From NCBI GenBank assembly GCA_951812305.1, contig CATOSB010000004.1:744001-808000 (forward strand): a stretch of DNA of 64,000 nt, read 5' to 3'. The stretch's first letter is position 1. Each line of letters starts with the position of its first letter. This DNA is from an uncultured Paracoccaceae bacterium (GTDB lineage: Bacteria; Pseudomonadota; Alphaproteobacteria; Rhodobacterales; Rhodobacteraceae). The translations under genes and the position numbers were made by a program. The notes beneath the pieces are model-generated. The model was not told the origin of the DNA, did not search any database, and was given only the letters and a program-made list of their open reading frames with translations. Of this stretch, positions 1 through 8,531 are shown piece by piece.

Positions 1-392
1 CGAAGAGGGGCACAAAGAGCCTTGGATTATTGCCATGAATGCAGCACCGTCCGAGTACAAGGTGCTCGATTATGGAATGCGTTGGGGAATTGAAGCCATG
101 TTCTCCGACTTCAAAACCCGGGGCTTTGAAATTACTCAAAGCCAGATCAAAAAGCCGGATCGATTGGCCCGCCTCATTTTGGTGCTGGCAATCGCCATGT
201 ACTGGGCTGTTTCAACCGGAGCAAACGAAGAGCACCACGTCGCAATACGCGGCGAAAAAAGGGGATTCGAAAAGCCCGAAGGTCCTTATGCTCTCTCTTC
301 AAGACAGGCCTTCGTGCTATCCGACGATGCCTCGCAGGTTATGCCAAAATCCCCAAGCTCTGGGATGTCTGGCTAAATTGAAGGGTGGTAAG
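1..392 (+). mobile_element. IS4-family insertion sequence, 3' part (cut by window edge)
   Basis: This is the right-hand end of the element whose complete copy lies at 59354-60543 on the other strand. The terminal repeat CTTACCACCCTTCAA (as its complement) closes the element at 392. The bases that follow are not host DNA but the end of an IS982-type element, so this copy sits within or against another IS. The left end is outside the window, so the target duplication cannot be checked. Confidence 0.85.
2..376 (+). CDS. IS4-family transposase, C-terminal part
   Basis: The frame is open from the first bases of the window and matches the last ~124 residues of the 364-residue transposase at 59370-60464. 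It contains the IS4 signature Y-(2)-R-(3)-E-(6)-K (YGMRWGIEAMFSDFK), which includes the catalytic Glu of the DDE triad. A hydrophobic stretch (LARLILVLAIAMYWAV) follows it. The first two catalytic Asp residues lie outside the window, so it cannot be said whether this copy is intact. Confidence 0.85.
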   Translation, partial: EEGHKEPWIIAMNAAPSEYKVLDYGMRWGIEAMFSDFKTRGFEITQSQIKKPDRLARLILVLAIAMYWAVSTGANEEHHVAIRGEKRGFEKPEGPYALSSRQAFVLSDDASQVMPKSPSSGMSG

Positions 393-426
393 CTGGTGAC
401 GCCAACGTCTTATCCAGAATCGGGGT
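393..426. repeat. terminal remnant of an IS982-family element
   Basis: These 34 bases are identical to the outermost bases of the passenger-gene end of the two IS982 copies (compare 37653-37686 and, reversed, 2192-2225), ending in TATCCAGAATCGGGGT. Nothing else of that element is visible here because the IS4 end is fused to it at 392/393. It marks a third site that once held the IS982 element. Confidence 0.8.
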
Positions 427-596
427 ATTATTAACAAATGTTAACGGTTTTCGGCCCGACTACACCCTTGCGCTGTGCCGGTTGCCCCGCCGCGCCATGA
501 CGCGATAGAGGCCGCCAATACATGCGGTATCAAGCCAATTTCTTGGGCATACCGGGGTGAGTGAATTCTGCGGCCAACAAGGTAGGACAGGTTCCC

Positions 597-1724
597 CTAT
601 TGCGGTTCGATATCTCCCAGCGCCCGCGTAGCGTGAAACCCGGTCTCCCACGCCTCGAACTGCCGCTTGGCAATCGCCTCACGCATCCCCCCCATGATCT
701 CCTGATAATAATGCAGATTGTGCCAGGTCAGCAGCATCGAGGAAATGATTTCACCGGCCCTAAACACATGATGCAGATAAGCGCGCGAATAGCTCGAACA
801 AGCGGGGCAAGTGCAGGCCTCGTCCAAGGGTCGCGGATCATCGGCATGGCGCGCATTCTTGATGTTCACAACCCCGCGTCGCGTGAATGCCTGCCCAGTC
901 CGCCCTGACCGTGAGGGCAAGACACAATCCATCATGTCAACGCCAAGCTTGACCGCGCCGACAATATCATCGGGCTTTCCCACGCCCATCAGATAGCGCG
1001 GTTTGTCCACGGGCAACTGGTCTGGTGCGTAATCCAACACACCAAACATCGCCTCCTGCCCCTCGCCCACCGCCAGCCCGCCGATCGCGTATCCATCAAA
1101 TCCGATCGCTTTTAGCGCCTCTGCACTTTCTCCTCGCAATTCCTCCGTCACACCGCCCTGCTGAATGCCAAACAGCGCGTGGCCGGGCCTGTCGCCGAAT
1201 GCATCGCGAGACCGCGCCGCCCATCGCATCGAAAGCCGCATACTATCGGCCACTTGCTCTTCGGTGGCCGGCAGCGCCGGGCATTCATCAAAACACATGA
1301 CGATGTCAGAGCCCAGAAGCCTTTGAATCTCCATCGAAGTTTCCGGGGACAACATATGGCGCGAACCATCGATATGAGATTTGAACGTCACGCCCTCTTC
1401 GCTCAGCTTTCGCAGATCTGCCAGACTCATCACCTGAAACCCGCCCGAGTCGGTCAGAATGGGCCGACCCCAGTTCATGAATTCATGCAGTCCGCCCAGT
1501 GCCGCAACACGTTCCGCGCCGGGACGCAGCATAAGGTGATAGGTATTCCCAAGCAGAATATCCGCCCCGGTTTCGTGGACATTTTCCGGCAACATCGCCT
1601 TGACCGTCGCAGCCGTCCCGACAGGCATAAACGCAGGCGTTCGGATCTCGCCGCGCGGAGTCGAAATCAACCCCGCGCGTGCTTTGCCATCCGTGGCCTG
1701 AAGGTCAAATGAAAACCCGGTCAT
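597..1724 (-). CDS. tgt: queuine/preQ1 tRNA-guanine transglycosylase
   Basis: Exchanges guanine-34 of GU(N)-anticodon tRNAs for preQ1 in the queuosine pathway; cytoplasmic, zinc-dependent. The 375-residue length is typical of bacterial Tgt. The sequence shows the catalytic region [11 protein letters not shown] around residue 90. Substrate-pocket motifs FDECPA and GGLAVGEG follow, then [16 protein letters not shown], whose Asp is the nucleophile. The zinc ligands are in [16 protein letters not shown] near residue 310 with a downstream His. The ATG start at 1724 reads [18 protein letters not shown], a normal Tgt N-terminus. It is divergent from the sufT-like gene with ~90 bp between them, and its 3' side faces IS debris. 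No other queuosine gene is in view. Confidence 0.97.
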   Translation of the reverse strand: MTGFSFDLQATDGKARAGLISTPRGEIRTPAFMPVGTAATVKAMLPENVHETGADILLGNTYHLMLRPGAERVAALGGLHEFMNWGRPILTDSGGFQVMSLADLRKLSEEGVTFKSHIDGSRHMLSPETSMEIQRLLGSDIVMCFDECPALPATEEQVADSMRLSMRWAARSRDAFGDRPGHALFGIQQGGVTEELRGESAEALKAIGFDGYAIGGLAVGEGQEAMFGVLDYAPDQLPVDKPRYLMGVGKPDDIVGAVKLGVDMMDCVLPSRSGRTGQAFTRRGVVNIKNARHADDPRPLDEACTCPACSSYSRAYLHHVFRAGEIISSMLLTWHNLHYYQEIMGGMREAIAKRQFEAWETGFHATRALGDIEPQ

Positions 1725-1812
1725 GCCGCCCGGTTACGCGCTAATACGCGCGATTGCAAAGGCGCAAGCCAATCCTTATATCTTCGCTCAGGTATTCCGG
1801 GCAGGACAGAGC

Positions 1813-2178
1813 ATGGCCGAAGACGCAAGTGAACCGATGGAAGGCGCGCCGCTGATCAAGCCGTCGTCAACCGACCATCCGCTTTATGAGACGGTGGTCG
1901 AAGCCTGCCGCTCGGTTTATGACCCGGAAATCCCGGTGAATATCTATGATCTGGGCCTCGTTTATACGATCGAAATCGATGACGAGAACGCCGTTGATAT
2001 CACCATGACCCTGACGGCACCGGGTTGCCCGGTGGCGGGCGAAATGCCCGGCTGGCTGGCCGACGCGGTGGAACCCCTGCCCGGCGTGAAGCAGGTCGAT
2101 GTCGAACTGACTTGGGAACCGCCCTGGGGCATGGACATGATGTCAGATGAGGCACGGCTGGAACTGGGGTTCATGTGA
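1813..2178 (+). CDS. sufT: SufT-like DUF59/MIP18 Fe-S assembly protein
   Basis: A 121-residue single-domain DUF59 protein, a family involved in maturing Fe-S proteins and often encoded with suf genes. The family core is visible as VYDPEIPVNIYDLGLVYTI followed by TLTAPGCPVAGEMPGW with the conserved Cys, and the C-terminal VELTWEPPWGMDMMSDEARLELG. The frame is open further upstream, but ATG 1813 (MAEDASEPMEG) is the natural start. The stop lies 13 bp before the IS982 end. With the IS removed, the gene would converge on the ABC ATPase gene with about 8 bp between stop codons. The symbol is by family resemblance. Confidence 0.88.
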   Translation: MAEDASEPMEGAPLIKPSSTDHPLYETVVEACRSVYDPEIPVNIYDLGLVYTIEIDDENAVDITMTLTAPGCPVAGEMPGWLADAVEPLPGVKQVDVELTWEPPWGMDMMSDEARLELGFM

Positions 2179-2260
2179 ACAGCTTATTTTAACCCCGATT
2201 CTGGATAAGACGTTGGCGTCACCAGTGCACTACTCGACAGAATTTTTTCGTAGTTTTTTG

Positions 2261-3860
2261 GTAACTCCCAAGCACCCCCCACGTTTGAGTGTTATTGTCA
2301 GTTTTATGGTGAGTCGAATTTGCCATTTTGCGCGTGTTTTTTTCTTTCTTGTCTGAATTCTGTGGCGCCGGGTTGATTTCTCTGAATCAGTGGTGGGATG
2401 GATCAGGTTGCCGCCCTTGAACAACTTCTCGCCACGGCTCTGCGTCGGATCGCTGAGCTTGAAGCTGCGTTGGCGAGCATGGCGGAAGAGATCACGGACC
2501 TGCGCCGACAGTTGGCCAAGAACAGCAGCAATAGCAGCAAGCCCCCTTCAAGTGATGGCCTGAAGAAGCCAGCCCCGCGCAGCCTGCGTGGCAAATCCGG
2601 AAAGAAAAGTGGCGGCCAAGTTGGCCACCGGGGCGACACCCTGCGCCAGACGTCAACACCCGACTTTGTCGAACGGCATGAGGCGACGCATTGCAGCGCC
2701 TGTCAGAGCGCCCTGACGGCGGAGATGGTGAAAGGGATCGAGAAGCGTCAGGTGTTCGACTTGCCTGCGCCACGCCTGGAGGTCACCGAGCATCAGGCGG
2801 CGGTTTATTGTTGCGACCATTGTCGAGCCACGACGACGGCTGGCTTTCCCGATGGCGTGGCCGCGCATGTGCAATATGGCACGCGCATGCGGGCAGTGGC
2901 GGTCTATTGCAATGTTCAGCAGCTGATACCCGAGGATCGGGTCTGCCAGCTTATGCGCGACCTGTTTGGGGCCACCAGCTTGTGCGCGGCCAGCGTGACC
3001 AACTGGACGCGCGGCGCGGCAAATAAGATGGGTGTCGTGGTTGAACACATTCTCGCCCGGCTTGCCGAAGGCGGCGTTCGGCATCTGGACGAGACCGGAC
3101 TTCGTGTTGCCGGCAAGCTGCACTGGCTGCACACGATCTGCGATACCGCCTTCACCCATTACCGCATCAGCGCCAAACGCGGTGCTGTTCCAACCTTCCT
3201 GACCGGCGGGACGATCATTCATGATCACTGGAAACCCTACTACGCCCATATGAGCGGAGTGGACGCCCACGCCCTCTGCGGGGCGCATCACTTGCGCGAA
3301 CTCAAGGCCATCGAAGAGATCGAAAAAGAGCCTTGGGCGACGGAGATGAGCGCAGTGCTTCATAGCGCCAATCAGCTCAGATGCGCGGCTCAGGATCAAG
3401 GCGAGACCGAACTCCCGGAACTGGTTCGCCAGGGTATAGTCACCAGATACATGGCGATCCTCGCCAAGGGGCTCGCCTTCCACGAACGCCGGCCCCCGCT
3501 GGCCAAAAGCCCCGGCACCCGCGGCCGAAAAGCCAGGCGGCCAGGCCACAACCTGCTCCTCCGCCTGCGTGACTACCGCGATGACGTTTTGCGATTCATC
3601 GCCGACTTCGCGGTCCCATTCACAAACAATCAGGCCGAACAGGACCTGCGCATGATGAAGCTGCGCATGAAAATCTCGGGCACCTTCCGCACCCTCGAGG
3701 GCGCGCGGGTCTTCGCCGACATCAGGTCCGTCATCTCGACGGCCAGAAAACACCGGTTCAACATCCTGGAAATCCTGACCCTGTCACCACCTCAGATCAT
3801 CGCACGGCTCTGACGGAACAAAACCCCGCAACCCTATCGGACAGGGTGCTTGGGAGTTAC
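2261..3860 (+). mobile_element. IS66-family (ISBst12-like) element, copy 1
   Basis: A 1600-bp element bounded by perfect 17-bp inverted repeats GTAACTCCCAAGCACCC. An exact 8-bp target duplication GTTTTTTG lies at 2253-2260 and 3861-3868, as expected for IS66. It carries only tnpC and no tnpA/tnpB, as in the ISBst12 subgroup. It is inserted in the passenger gene of IS982 copy 1. The left 137 bp before the gene include a run of seven T whose length varies among the copies. Confidence 0.96.
2398..3813 (+). CDS. tnpC: IS66-family transposase TnpC
   Basis: 471 residues. The N-terminal ~45 residues form a heptad-rich helix ([20 protein letters not shown]) followed by [13 protein letters not shown], typical of IS66 TnpC. 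A Cys pair CSAC and another CCDHC make a zinc-binding segment near residues 95-145. The DDE residues lie in [15 protein letters not shown], in [10 protein letters not shown] and in [20 protein letters not shown]. The C-terminal dimer tail ends QIIARL. This copy has Arg in HERRPPLA where three of the other four have Gln. The frame is intact and probably active. Confidence 0.96.
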   Translation: MDQVAALEQLLATALRRIAELEAALASMAEEITDLRRQLAKNSSNSSKPPSSDGLKKPAPRSLRGKSGKKSGGQVGHRGDTLRQTSTPDFVERHEATHCSACQSALTAEMVKGIEKRQVFDLPAPRLEVTEHQAAVYCCDHCRATTTAGFPDGVAAHVQYGTRMRAVAVYCNVQQLIPEDRVCQLMRDLFGATSLCAASVTNWTRGAANKMGVVVEHILARLAEGGVRHLDETGLRVAGKLHWLHTICDTAFTHYRISAKRGAVPTFLTGGTIIHDHWKPYYAHMSGVDAHALCGAHHLRELKAIEEIEKEPWATEMSAVLHSANQLRCAAQDQGETELPELVRQGIVTRYMAILAKGLAFHERRPPLAKSPGTRGRKARRPGHNLLLRLRDYRDDVLRFIADFAVPFTNNQAEQDLRMMKLRMKISGTFRTLEGARVFADIRSVISTARKHRFNILEILTLSPPQIIARL

Positions 3861-4278
3861 GTTTTTTGATTCGTTTTTTACGATACTCGTTGACCCTTTT
3901 TCGCAGAGGGTTGCGATGAGGGATTTCCACCATTGTTATGGAAATGATCCTCGGTTCTCTCAAAGCCTCATTTGGCTCCAGTTCAACGGCAATTCCGCCA
4001 AACTCTCCAAGAAATAGAACATTTGAAACGGTTTCGTGATCTGCTTTGAATGTATCAGGGTCATTTTTCCGTACGTGTTTCGGGATGATCACCTGAAAGG
4101 GAGTGGCGGCCATCAGATCGAGCACAAGTGTCATGGTTCTTTTAGGGAGCGCAGCCAGTTCATTGAGCTTATCCGTGAGGGCGTAGAGACGGTTGGGGTC
4201 CTCTTCCATCATGTCGAACATGAGGTCCCGGATCTTCTCATAAGCGAGATCTTCGTTGATTGGGAAGTTGTTCTCCAT
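3784..4278 (-). pseudogene. IS982 passenger gene, 3' end replaced by IS66 tail
   Basis: The start ATG at 4278 reads MENNFPINEDLAYEKIRDL. The product matches the intact passenger at 37208-37648, apart from Leu/Phe at one site (PNRLYAL versus PNRFYAL), as far as KKRIKK. There IS66 interrupts it. Translation then continues 24 codons into the IS66 right end ([16 protein letters not shown]...) and stops at 3784. Only about eight native C-terminal residues are lost, so the protein might still fold. I do not recognise the family. It is a small soluble-looking protein with an acidic N-terminal half and a basic tail. Confidence 0.65.
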
Positions 4279-4364
4279 GGCGCGCACCTTTTGCCCCGTG
4301 TTGACCAGCCTGAATGCCCCCGTGATTAGTATGGGGTGAGAGGGGTTTCCAGGTACGTTGCCCC

Positions 4365-5300
4365 ATGATTCAAGGTTCAAAAGCGACACAATATGGACCG
4401 CCACTCATGTCGATCACTAACACCGCACTTTTTGTCTGTCTCGATGATTTTGCAAAAACCTACGAGGACTGGGAGCGCCACCGGTTGATCCCCTCGGGTC
4501 GTCAGAGGCTTCGCTCCGGCAAGCTGACCCTGGGGGAGAGCCTGTTCATCATGGTCTTGTTTCACTTGTCGCCGTTCAAGGACTTCAAACATTATTGGAT
4601 TTATGGCGTTGAGCAGAAATACCGTGACTGCTTTGGCACCCTCCCGAGCTATGGTCGGTTTGTCAGCCTCATGCCAAGATTAATGGTGCCGTTTTGCATA
4701 CTGCTGCACTGCTTCAGCGGTGAAAAAACCGGCGTCTATTTTGCCGACAGCACTAAGCTCGCGGTCTGCCACAATGCCCGCATTAATCGAAACAAGGTCT
4801 TCAAGGGGCTGGCAAAGCGCGGTCGCAGCACAATGGGCTGGTTCTTTGGCTTCAAACTGCATCTAATCATCAACAACAAGGGGGAGATCATGGCCGTCAA
4901 AATCACGGCAGGTAATGTCGATGATCGAAAGCCGTTTGAAGCCATGATCGCGGGCCTCGAAGGCAAAATATTTGCTGATAAGGGCTATATCTCCAAATCC
5001 CTCTTCCAACGGCTCTGGCAGCGTGGGCTCCACCTCGTCACCGGCATTCGCCGCAACATGAAAAACTATCTCCTGCCAATCCTGAACAAAATCCTGTTGC
5101 GAAGGCGGTTCATCATCGAAACTCTGTTCGATAAGTTGAAAACCAGCATGGGACTGGAACACACTCGACACAGATCGCCTGCCAACGCATTCGTACACCT
5201 CATCTCGTGTGTCGCAGCCTATATGCTCGGGAAAACCAAAGTTAAAATGGGACCCATAACCGTGCCGGAAACAATCAGGCAGGTCGAATACCAGATATAG
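4365..5300 (+). CDS. IS982-family transposase
   Basis: Up to 311 residues; an alternative start at 4407 ([15 protein letters not shown]) fits family length equally well, and neither has a clear ribosome-binding site. Family motifs are [14 protein letters not shown], then [15 protein letters not shown] (first Asp), [42 protein letters not shown] (second Asp) and [20 protein letters not shown] (Glu). This is the intact copy of the two; its native tail ends RQVEYQI, 20 bp inside the IS end. It is transcribed away from the passenger gene across an 86-bp divergent region. Confidence 0.93.
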   Translation: MIQGSKATQYGPPLMSITNTALFVCLDDFAKTYEDWERHRLIPSGRQRLRSGKLTLGESLFIMVLFHLSPFKDFKHYWIYGVEQKYRDCFGTLPSYGRFVSLMPRLMVPFCILLHCFSGEKTGVYFADSTKLAVCHNARINRNKVFKGLAKRGRSTMGWFFGFKLHLIINNKGEIMAVKITAGNVDDRKPFEAMIAGLEGKIFADKGYISKSLFQRLWQRGLHLVTGIRRNMKNYLLPILNKILLRRRFIIETLFDKLKTSMGLEHTRHRSPANAFVHLISCVAAYMLGKTKVKMGPITVPETIRQVEYQI

Positions 5301-5319
5301 CGCTTATCCAGAACTCAGG

Positions 5320-6051
5320 TTATTTTAGCGCGCGTTCCAGAAACGCGCGTGTCTCTGGTTCATGCGGCGCGGTGAACAGGCGATCCGGCGGCCCTTCCTC
5401 CAGAATCTTTCCATCCTGCAGAAAGCACACCTTGTCCGCTGCCTCGCGGGCAAAACCCATCTCATGCGTTGCGATCACCATCGTCATGCCTTCCGATTTC
5501 AGCACGCGCAAGACATCCAGAACTTCGCCAACCAGCTGCGGGTCGAGTGCGGATGTGATCTCGTCAAACAACATCACTTCCGGCCTCATCGCCAGCGCCC
5601 GCACGATGGCCACACGTTGTTGCTGACCGCCCGACAACTGGTCCGGGTAATGCTGCATTCGATCCTCAAGCCCAAATCGACGGAAGAGATCGGTTATGTC
5701 CGGCAACAGGTCGGCTCGCGACCTTCGCCACACCCGGCGCGGCGCCAGCATGACGTTTTCGGCAGAGGTCATGTGCGGGAACAAATTGTAGCTTTGGAAA
5801 ACGATCCCGACGCGGCGGCGAATGGGTGCAGGGTCGAGGCCCGGTTCAGCAATGTCGTTGCCATCCAGCAGGATTTCACCATCATCGAGCGGTTCGAGCA
5901 GGTTGATACAGCGCAGCAGCGTCGACTTCCCTGCGCCGGATGCCCCTATCAGACACACCATCTGACCCGCCTCGACATCAAGGTCGATGCCGTCACAAAC
6001 CCGCTGCCCCCCGAATTTCTTAACGACCCCGTGCAATGCCAGTTTCGGCAT
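5320..6051 (-). CDS. polar amino acid ABC transporter, ATP-binding protein
   Basis: 243 residues, the size of GlnQ/HisP-type ATPases. It shows Walker A GASGAGKS (about residue 36), the Q-loop region VFQSYNLFPHMT, signature LSGGQQQRVAIVRAL, Walker B VMLFDEITSALDP and the switch His in ATHEMGFA. It energises uptake through the permease encoded just upstream, whose stop is adjacent to this start. The IS982 element inserted at the stop codon but recreated TAA, so the protein is unchanged. The substrate cannot be read from the sequence. Confidence 0.95.
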   Translation of the reverse strand: MPKLALHGVVKKFGGQRVCDGIDLDVEAGQMVCLIGASGAGKSTLLRCINLLEPLDDGEILLDGNDIAEPGLDPAPIRRRVGIVFQSYNLFPHMTSAENVMLAPRRVWRRSRADLLPDITDLFRRFGLEDRMQHYPDQLSGGQQQRVAIVRALAMRPEVMLFDEITSALDPQLVGEVLDVLRVLKSEGMTMVIATHEMGFAREAADKVCFLQDGKILEEGPPDRLFTAPHEPETRAFLERALK

Positions 6052-6881
6052 CAGCTGCGTTCCCGATTCTGTTTGGTCAGCAAGTAATCAGCATAGCGCG
6101 TTGCAGGCACAGTAATGGCCAGAAAGATCAACGCCGCTCCGACATAGGGCGTGAAATTCGCCAGCAGGGATTTGAACACGCCCGCCTGCCTGAAAATCTC
6201 CACCGGACCGATAAAGCTCAACAGCGCGACGTCTTTTTGCAGAGCGATCAGCATATTCATCTGCGCCGGAACGACGCGCCGAACGGCCTGTGGCAGGATC
6301 ACAAACCGCATTGTGTCACCGCCGGAAAGGCCAAGTGACAAGGCCGCTGATCGCTGGGATTTGTGAACGGAGTCGATCCCCGAACGAAAGATTTCCGCGA
6401 CATAGGCCGAATAGGTCAAGACCAGCGCCACGGTCCCCCAGATGAAAGGCGAATTCCACGGGCGCGGCAGGCCCAGGCCCGGAATACCGAAGCCGATCAG
6501 ATAGACCGTCAGAATGACCGGAACACCGCGAAAAATGTCCGTATAGGCCGCCGCAATGATCCGCATCGGGAACAACGCAGGCGCGCGCGCGTCCCGCGCC
6601 AGCGCGACCAGCAATCCCAGCACGGCGATTGCCGGGGCCGACCATGCAAAGATCATGACGTCGATCAGGAATGCATCAAGCAGTTTGGGGAATGTTCTGA
6701 CGAATACATCCCAATTGAAGAAACTTTTCTGAACCGCTGGCCATCCCGGCGCCAGCGGCACAAGAACAATGATCGCAATAAACACCGCCGCCGTCGATGT
6801 GGCGGCTATCCAGTTGGATCTTTGCCTGACCCGCCGTTCATATGCCTCGCGACGGGTCAGCGGTCTTGCAGTTTCGCTCAC
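6051..6881 (-). CDS. polar amino acid ABC transporter, permease
   Basis: 276 residues with an N-terminal cytoplasmic segment rich in Arg (RREAYERRVRQRSN), a first membrane span near residues 28-48, and further spans. The loop PAIAVLGLLVALARD and the EAA-type motif region SAALSLGLSGGDTMRFVILPQA at about residue 180 mark the His/Glu/Gln/Arg/opine permease family. It is the only permease in the operon, so the channel may be a homodimer, or a partner may be encoded elsewhere. The start overlaps the 3' end of the binding-protein gene by four bases (ATGA), indicating translational coupling. Confidence 0.93.
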   Translation of the reverse strand: MSETARPLTRREAYERRVRQRSNWIAATSTAAVFIAIIVLVPLAPGWPAVQKSFFNWDVFVRTFPKLLDAFLIDVMIFAWSAPAIAVLGLLVALARDARAPALFPMRIIAAAYTDIFRGVPVILTVYLIGFGIPGLGLPRPWNSPFIWGTVALVLTYSAYVAEIFRSGIDSVHKSQRSAALSLGLSGGDTMRFVILPQAVRRVVPAQMNMLIALQKDVALLSFIGPVEIFRQAGVFKSLLANFTPYVGAALIFLAITVPATRYADYLLTKQNRERS

Positions 6882-7699
6882 TTGATGACCGGAACGCCCG
6901 TCGCATCAGCCAGCCATTTGGCCTCTATCCCGGCAAGCGCGCCAGACGATGTCAGTGCAGCAAGTGCTTCGTTCACACAGTCCTTCAGCGCGTTGCCCTC
7001 TTCCATCAACAGCCCGAATTGATCAGGGTTTTCAGACTGTTCCGGTGGGAACTGGCCCAGCACCACGCCGTCATCCATTAGCACGGCAGACGTAAACAAT
7101 GCCGACGGCAAATCCATCAGCGCGGCGTCGATCTGCCCGGCTTTCATCGCCTCGACCACGTCGGCCGTGTCGTTGTAAAGCAGCGTATCGCTTTCCGGTG
7201 CGATGAGGGACTCAATCATGCCAAGCGCGGTCGTGCCCGCCGCGGCGCCCCATTTCAGGCCCTGCAAGCTGTCCATCGCCGCCATTGCACCGCCATCAAC
7301 AACGGACTTGCGGGTCAGCACGGCGGCAGCAGCACTGTAATAGGGGTCGGAGAAATCGACGACCTTCTCGCGGTCCTCGGTGATCGAATATTGCTGAAGG
7401 TTGAAGTCGAAATTCTTCGCGCCCGGTTGAATTGCCTCGTCGAACGACGAACGCACCCAGACCACATCTGCTGCGTCAAACCCCATCTCGCTGGCAACGG
7501 CATAAGCCACCGCGGCTTCGAACCCTTCGCCACTTTCAGGCGCATCGTCCATTACCCAAGGGTAATATGCCGGGTTACCGGTGGCGATCGTCAGTTTGCC
7601 CTCGGTCAGGGTCTTTCCGGCGGCGCAATGGCCACCCGCAAGCGCAGCGGATGCTGTGAAGCCAAGCACAACAGCGGCTAGTGAAATCGTGGCTTTCAT
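6878..7699 (-). CDS. polar amino acid ABC transporter, periplasmic binding protein
   Basis: 273 residues from ATG 7699 (MKATISLAAVVLGFTASAALA). The upstream in-frame ATG at 7735 would prepend 12 residues to a clean Sec signal peptide and is less likely. The mature part is a type-2 periplasmic binding fold of the SBP_bac_3 family: GKLTIATGNPAYYPWVM, then FNLQQYSITEDREKVVDFSDPYY, the family's hallmark segment, and a C-terminal lobe ending ADATGVPVIK. First gene of a three-gene minus-strand operon; its promoter must lie in the ~130 bp shared with the divergent sufA-like gene. Confidence 0.93.
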   Translation of the reverse strand: MKATISLAAVVLGFTASAALAGGHCAAGKTLTEGKLTIATGNPAYYPWVMDDAPESGEGFEAAVAYAVASEMGFDAADVVWVRSSFDEAIQPGAKNFDFNLQQYSITEDREKVVDFSDPYYSAAAAVLTRKSVVDGGAMAAMDSLQGLKWGAAAGTTALGMIESLIAPESDTLLYNDTADVVEAMKAGQIDAALMDLPSALFTSAVLMDDGVVLGQFPPEQSENPDQFGLLMEEGNALKDCVNEALAALTSSGALAGIEAKWLADATGVPVIK

Positions 7700-7829
7700 G
7701 TCAAAAATCCTCCCAGGATGCCAATTATCTGGCATTCATAATGGCTCGTTGCTTCACATTGTCCAGCGCCCCTTGAGTGCGAAGGCACAGGCGCCTATAT
7801 TCAATGCGGTCGACATAAGGCCTCGAGCA

Positions 7830-8210
7830 ATGTTTGGAATACCCGGAAAACAAGCGGTTACCATGACGCCCGCTGCGATCAAGCAGATCGCACGGCTGAT
7901 GGACAAGGATGGCCATCAGGGCCTGCGCATCGGTGTCAAAAAAGGCGGCTGTGCGGGTATGGAATACACGATGGATTACGTCGATGACGTCGACCCCCAC
8001 GATGAGGTCGTCGAACAGGATGGCGCGCGGGTGATGATTGCCCCGATGGCGCAGATGTTCCTGTTTGGCACCGAAATCGACTATGAGGTCTCGCTTTTGG
8101 AGTCGGGTTTCAAGTTTACGAATCCAAACGTCGAGGATGCTTGTGGCTGCGGAGAATCGATCAAGTTCAAAGATGTCGAGGAAATGACCGCTGAACGGGA
8201 TGCGACATGA
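7830..8210 (+). CDS. sufA: SufA/IscA-type A-type Fe-S carrier protein
   Basis: 126 residues from ATG 7830 (MFGIPGKQAVTMTPAAIKQI); the frame is open upstream without a family-like sequence. A-type carriers bind Fe-S clusters via three Cys, visible as KKGGCAGMEYTM near residue 40 and CGCGES near residue 106. This fits SufA of the suf system, which in related bacteria lies beside the DUF59 gene. Here the DUF59 gene is ~5.6 kb upstream, separated by the ABC operon and the IS. The stop overlaps the TfoX-like start by four bases (ATGA). ErpA/IscA assignment cannot be excluded. Confidence 0.9.
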   Translation: MFGIPGKQAVTMTPAAIKQIARLMDKDGHQGLRIGVKKGGCAGMEYTMDYVDDVDPHDEVVEQDGARVMIAPMAQMFLFGTEIDYEVSLLESGFKFTNPNVEDACGCGESIKFKDVEEMTAERDAT

Positions 8211-8530
8211 ACATCTCTGACGCTGACGTTGCCTTTGCCAAAGAGCTGTTTTCCGGACTTGGCGACATCAGCAGCCGAAAAATGATGGGCGGTCTGAGCA
8301 TCTATTGCGACGGAACCATTTTCTCCATCGTCAATTCAGATGGCTCGATCTGGTTGAAAGGCGCCGGGGAATTCCAGAAAACCCTTGAAGATGAGGGGCT
8401 TGAGCGCTGGTCTTACACTAAAGATACCGGCAAAACCGTTTCCATGCCCTATTGGTCCTTGCCCGGTGAGGCGCTGGACGACCCACAGCTTGCCTGCGAC
8501 TGGGCCAGACGCGCGCTGGCGCATCTTTGA
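8207..8530 (+). CDS. TfoX/Sxy N-terminal-domain protein
   Basis: 107 residues, a stand-alone TfoX_N domain: FAKELFSGLGDISSRKMMGG, then IYCDGTIFSIVNSDGSIWLK and a C-terminal ACDWARRALAHL. TfoX in gammaproteobacteria controls competence, but the short alphaproteobacterial forms have no established role, so none is claimed. Translationally coupled to the sufA-like gene. It converges on the aldo/keto reductase gene with one base between the stops. Confidence 0.88.
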   Translation: MNISDADVAFAKELFSGLGDISSRKMMGGLSIYCDGTIFSIVNSDGSIWLKGAGEFQKTLEDEGLERWSYTKDTGKTVSMPYWSLPGEALDDPQLACDWARRALAHL

Positions 8531-8531
8531 T

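Larger units (their letters stand above)
2192..5320 (+). mobile_element. IS982-family element with passenger gene, copy 1 (split by IS66)
   Basis: The ends are imperfect inverted repeats sharing the core TTCTGGATAAG: ACCCCGATTCTGGATAAGAC at 2192 and, reversed, ACCTGAGTTCTGGATAAGCG ending at 5320. A 7-bp target duplication TATTTTA flanks it (2185-2191 and 5321-5327). Removing the nested IS66 and its duplicated 8 bp leaves about 1521 bp, long for IS982 (usually ~1 kb). The extra length is a divergently oriented passenger gene. The element landed exactly at the stop codon of the ABC ATPase gene, whose TAA is preserved. Confidence 0.92.

Noticed and set aside
2653..3753. A 366-codon open frame antisense to tnpC, repeated in all IS66 copies
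   Set aside because: It is the shadow of a GC-rich gene on the other strand, has no recognisable motifs, and its conservation follows from the identity of the copies.
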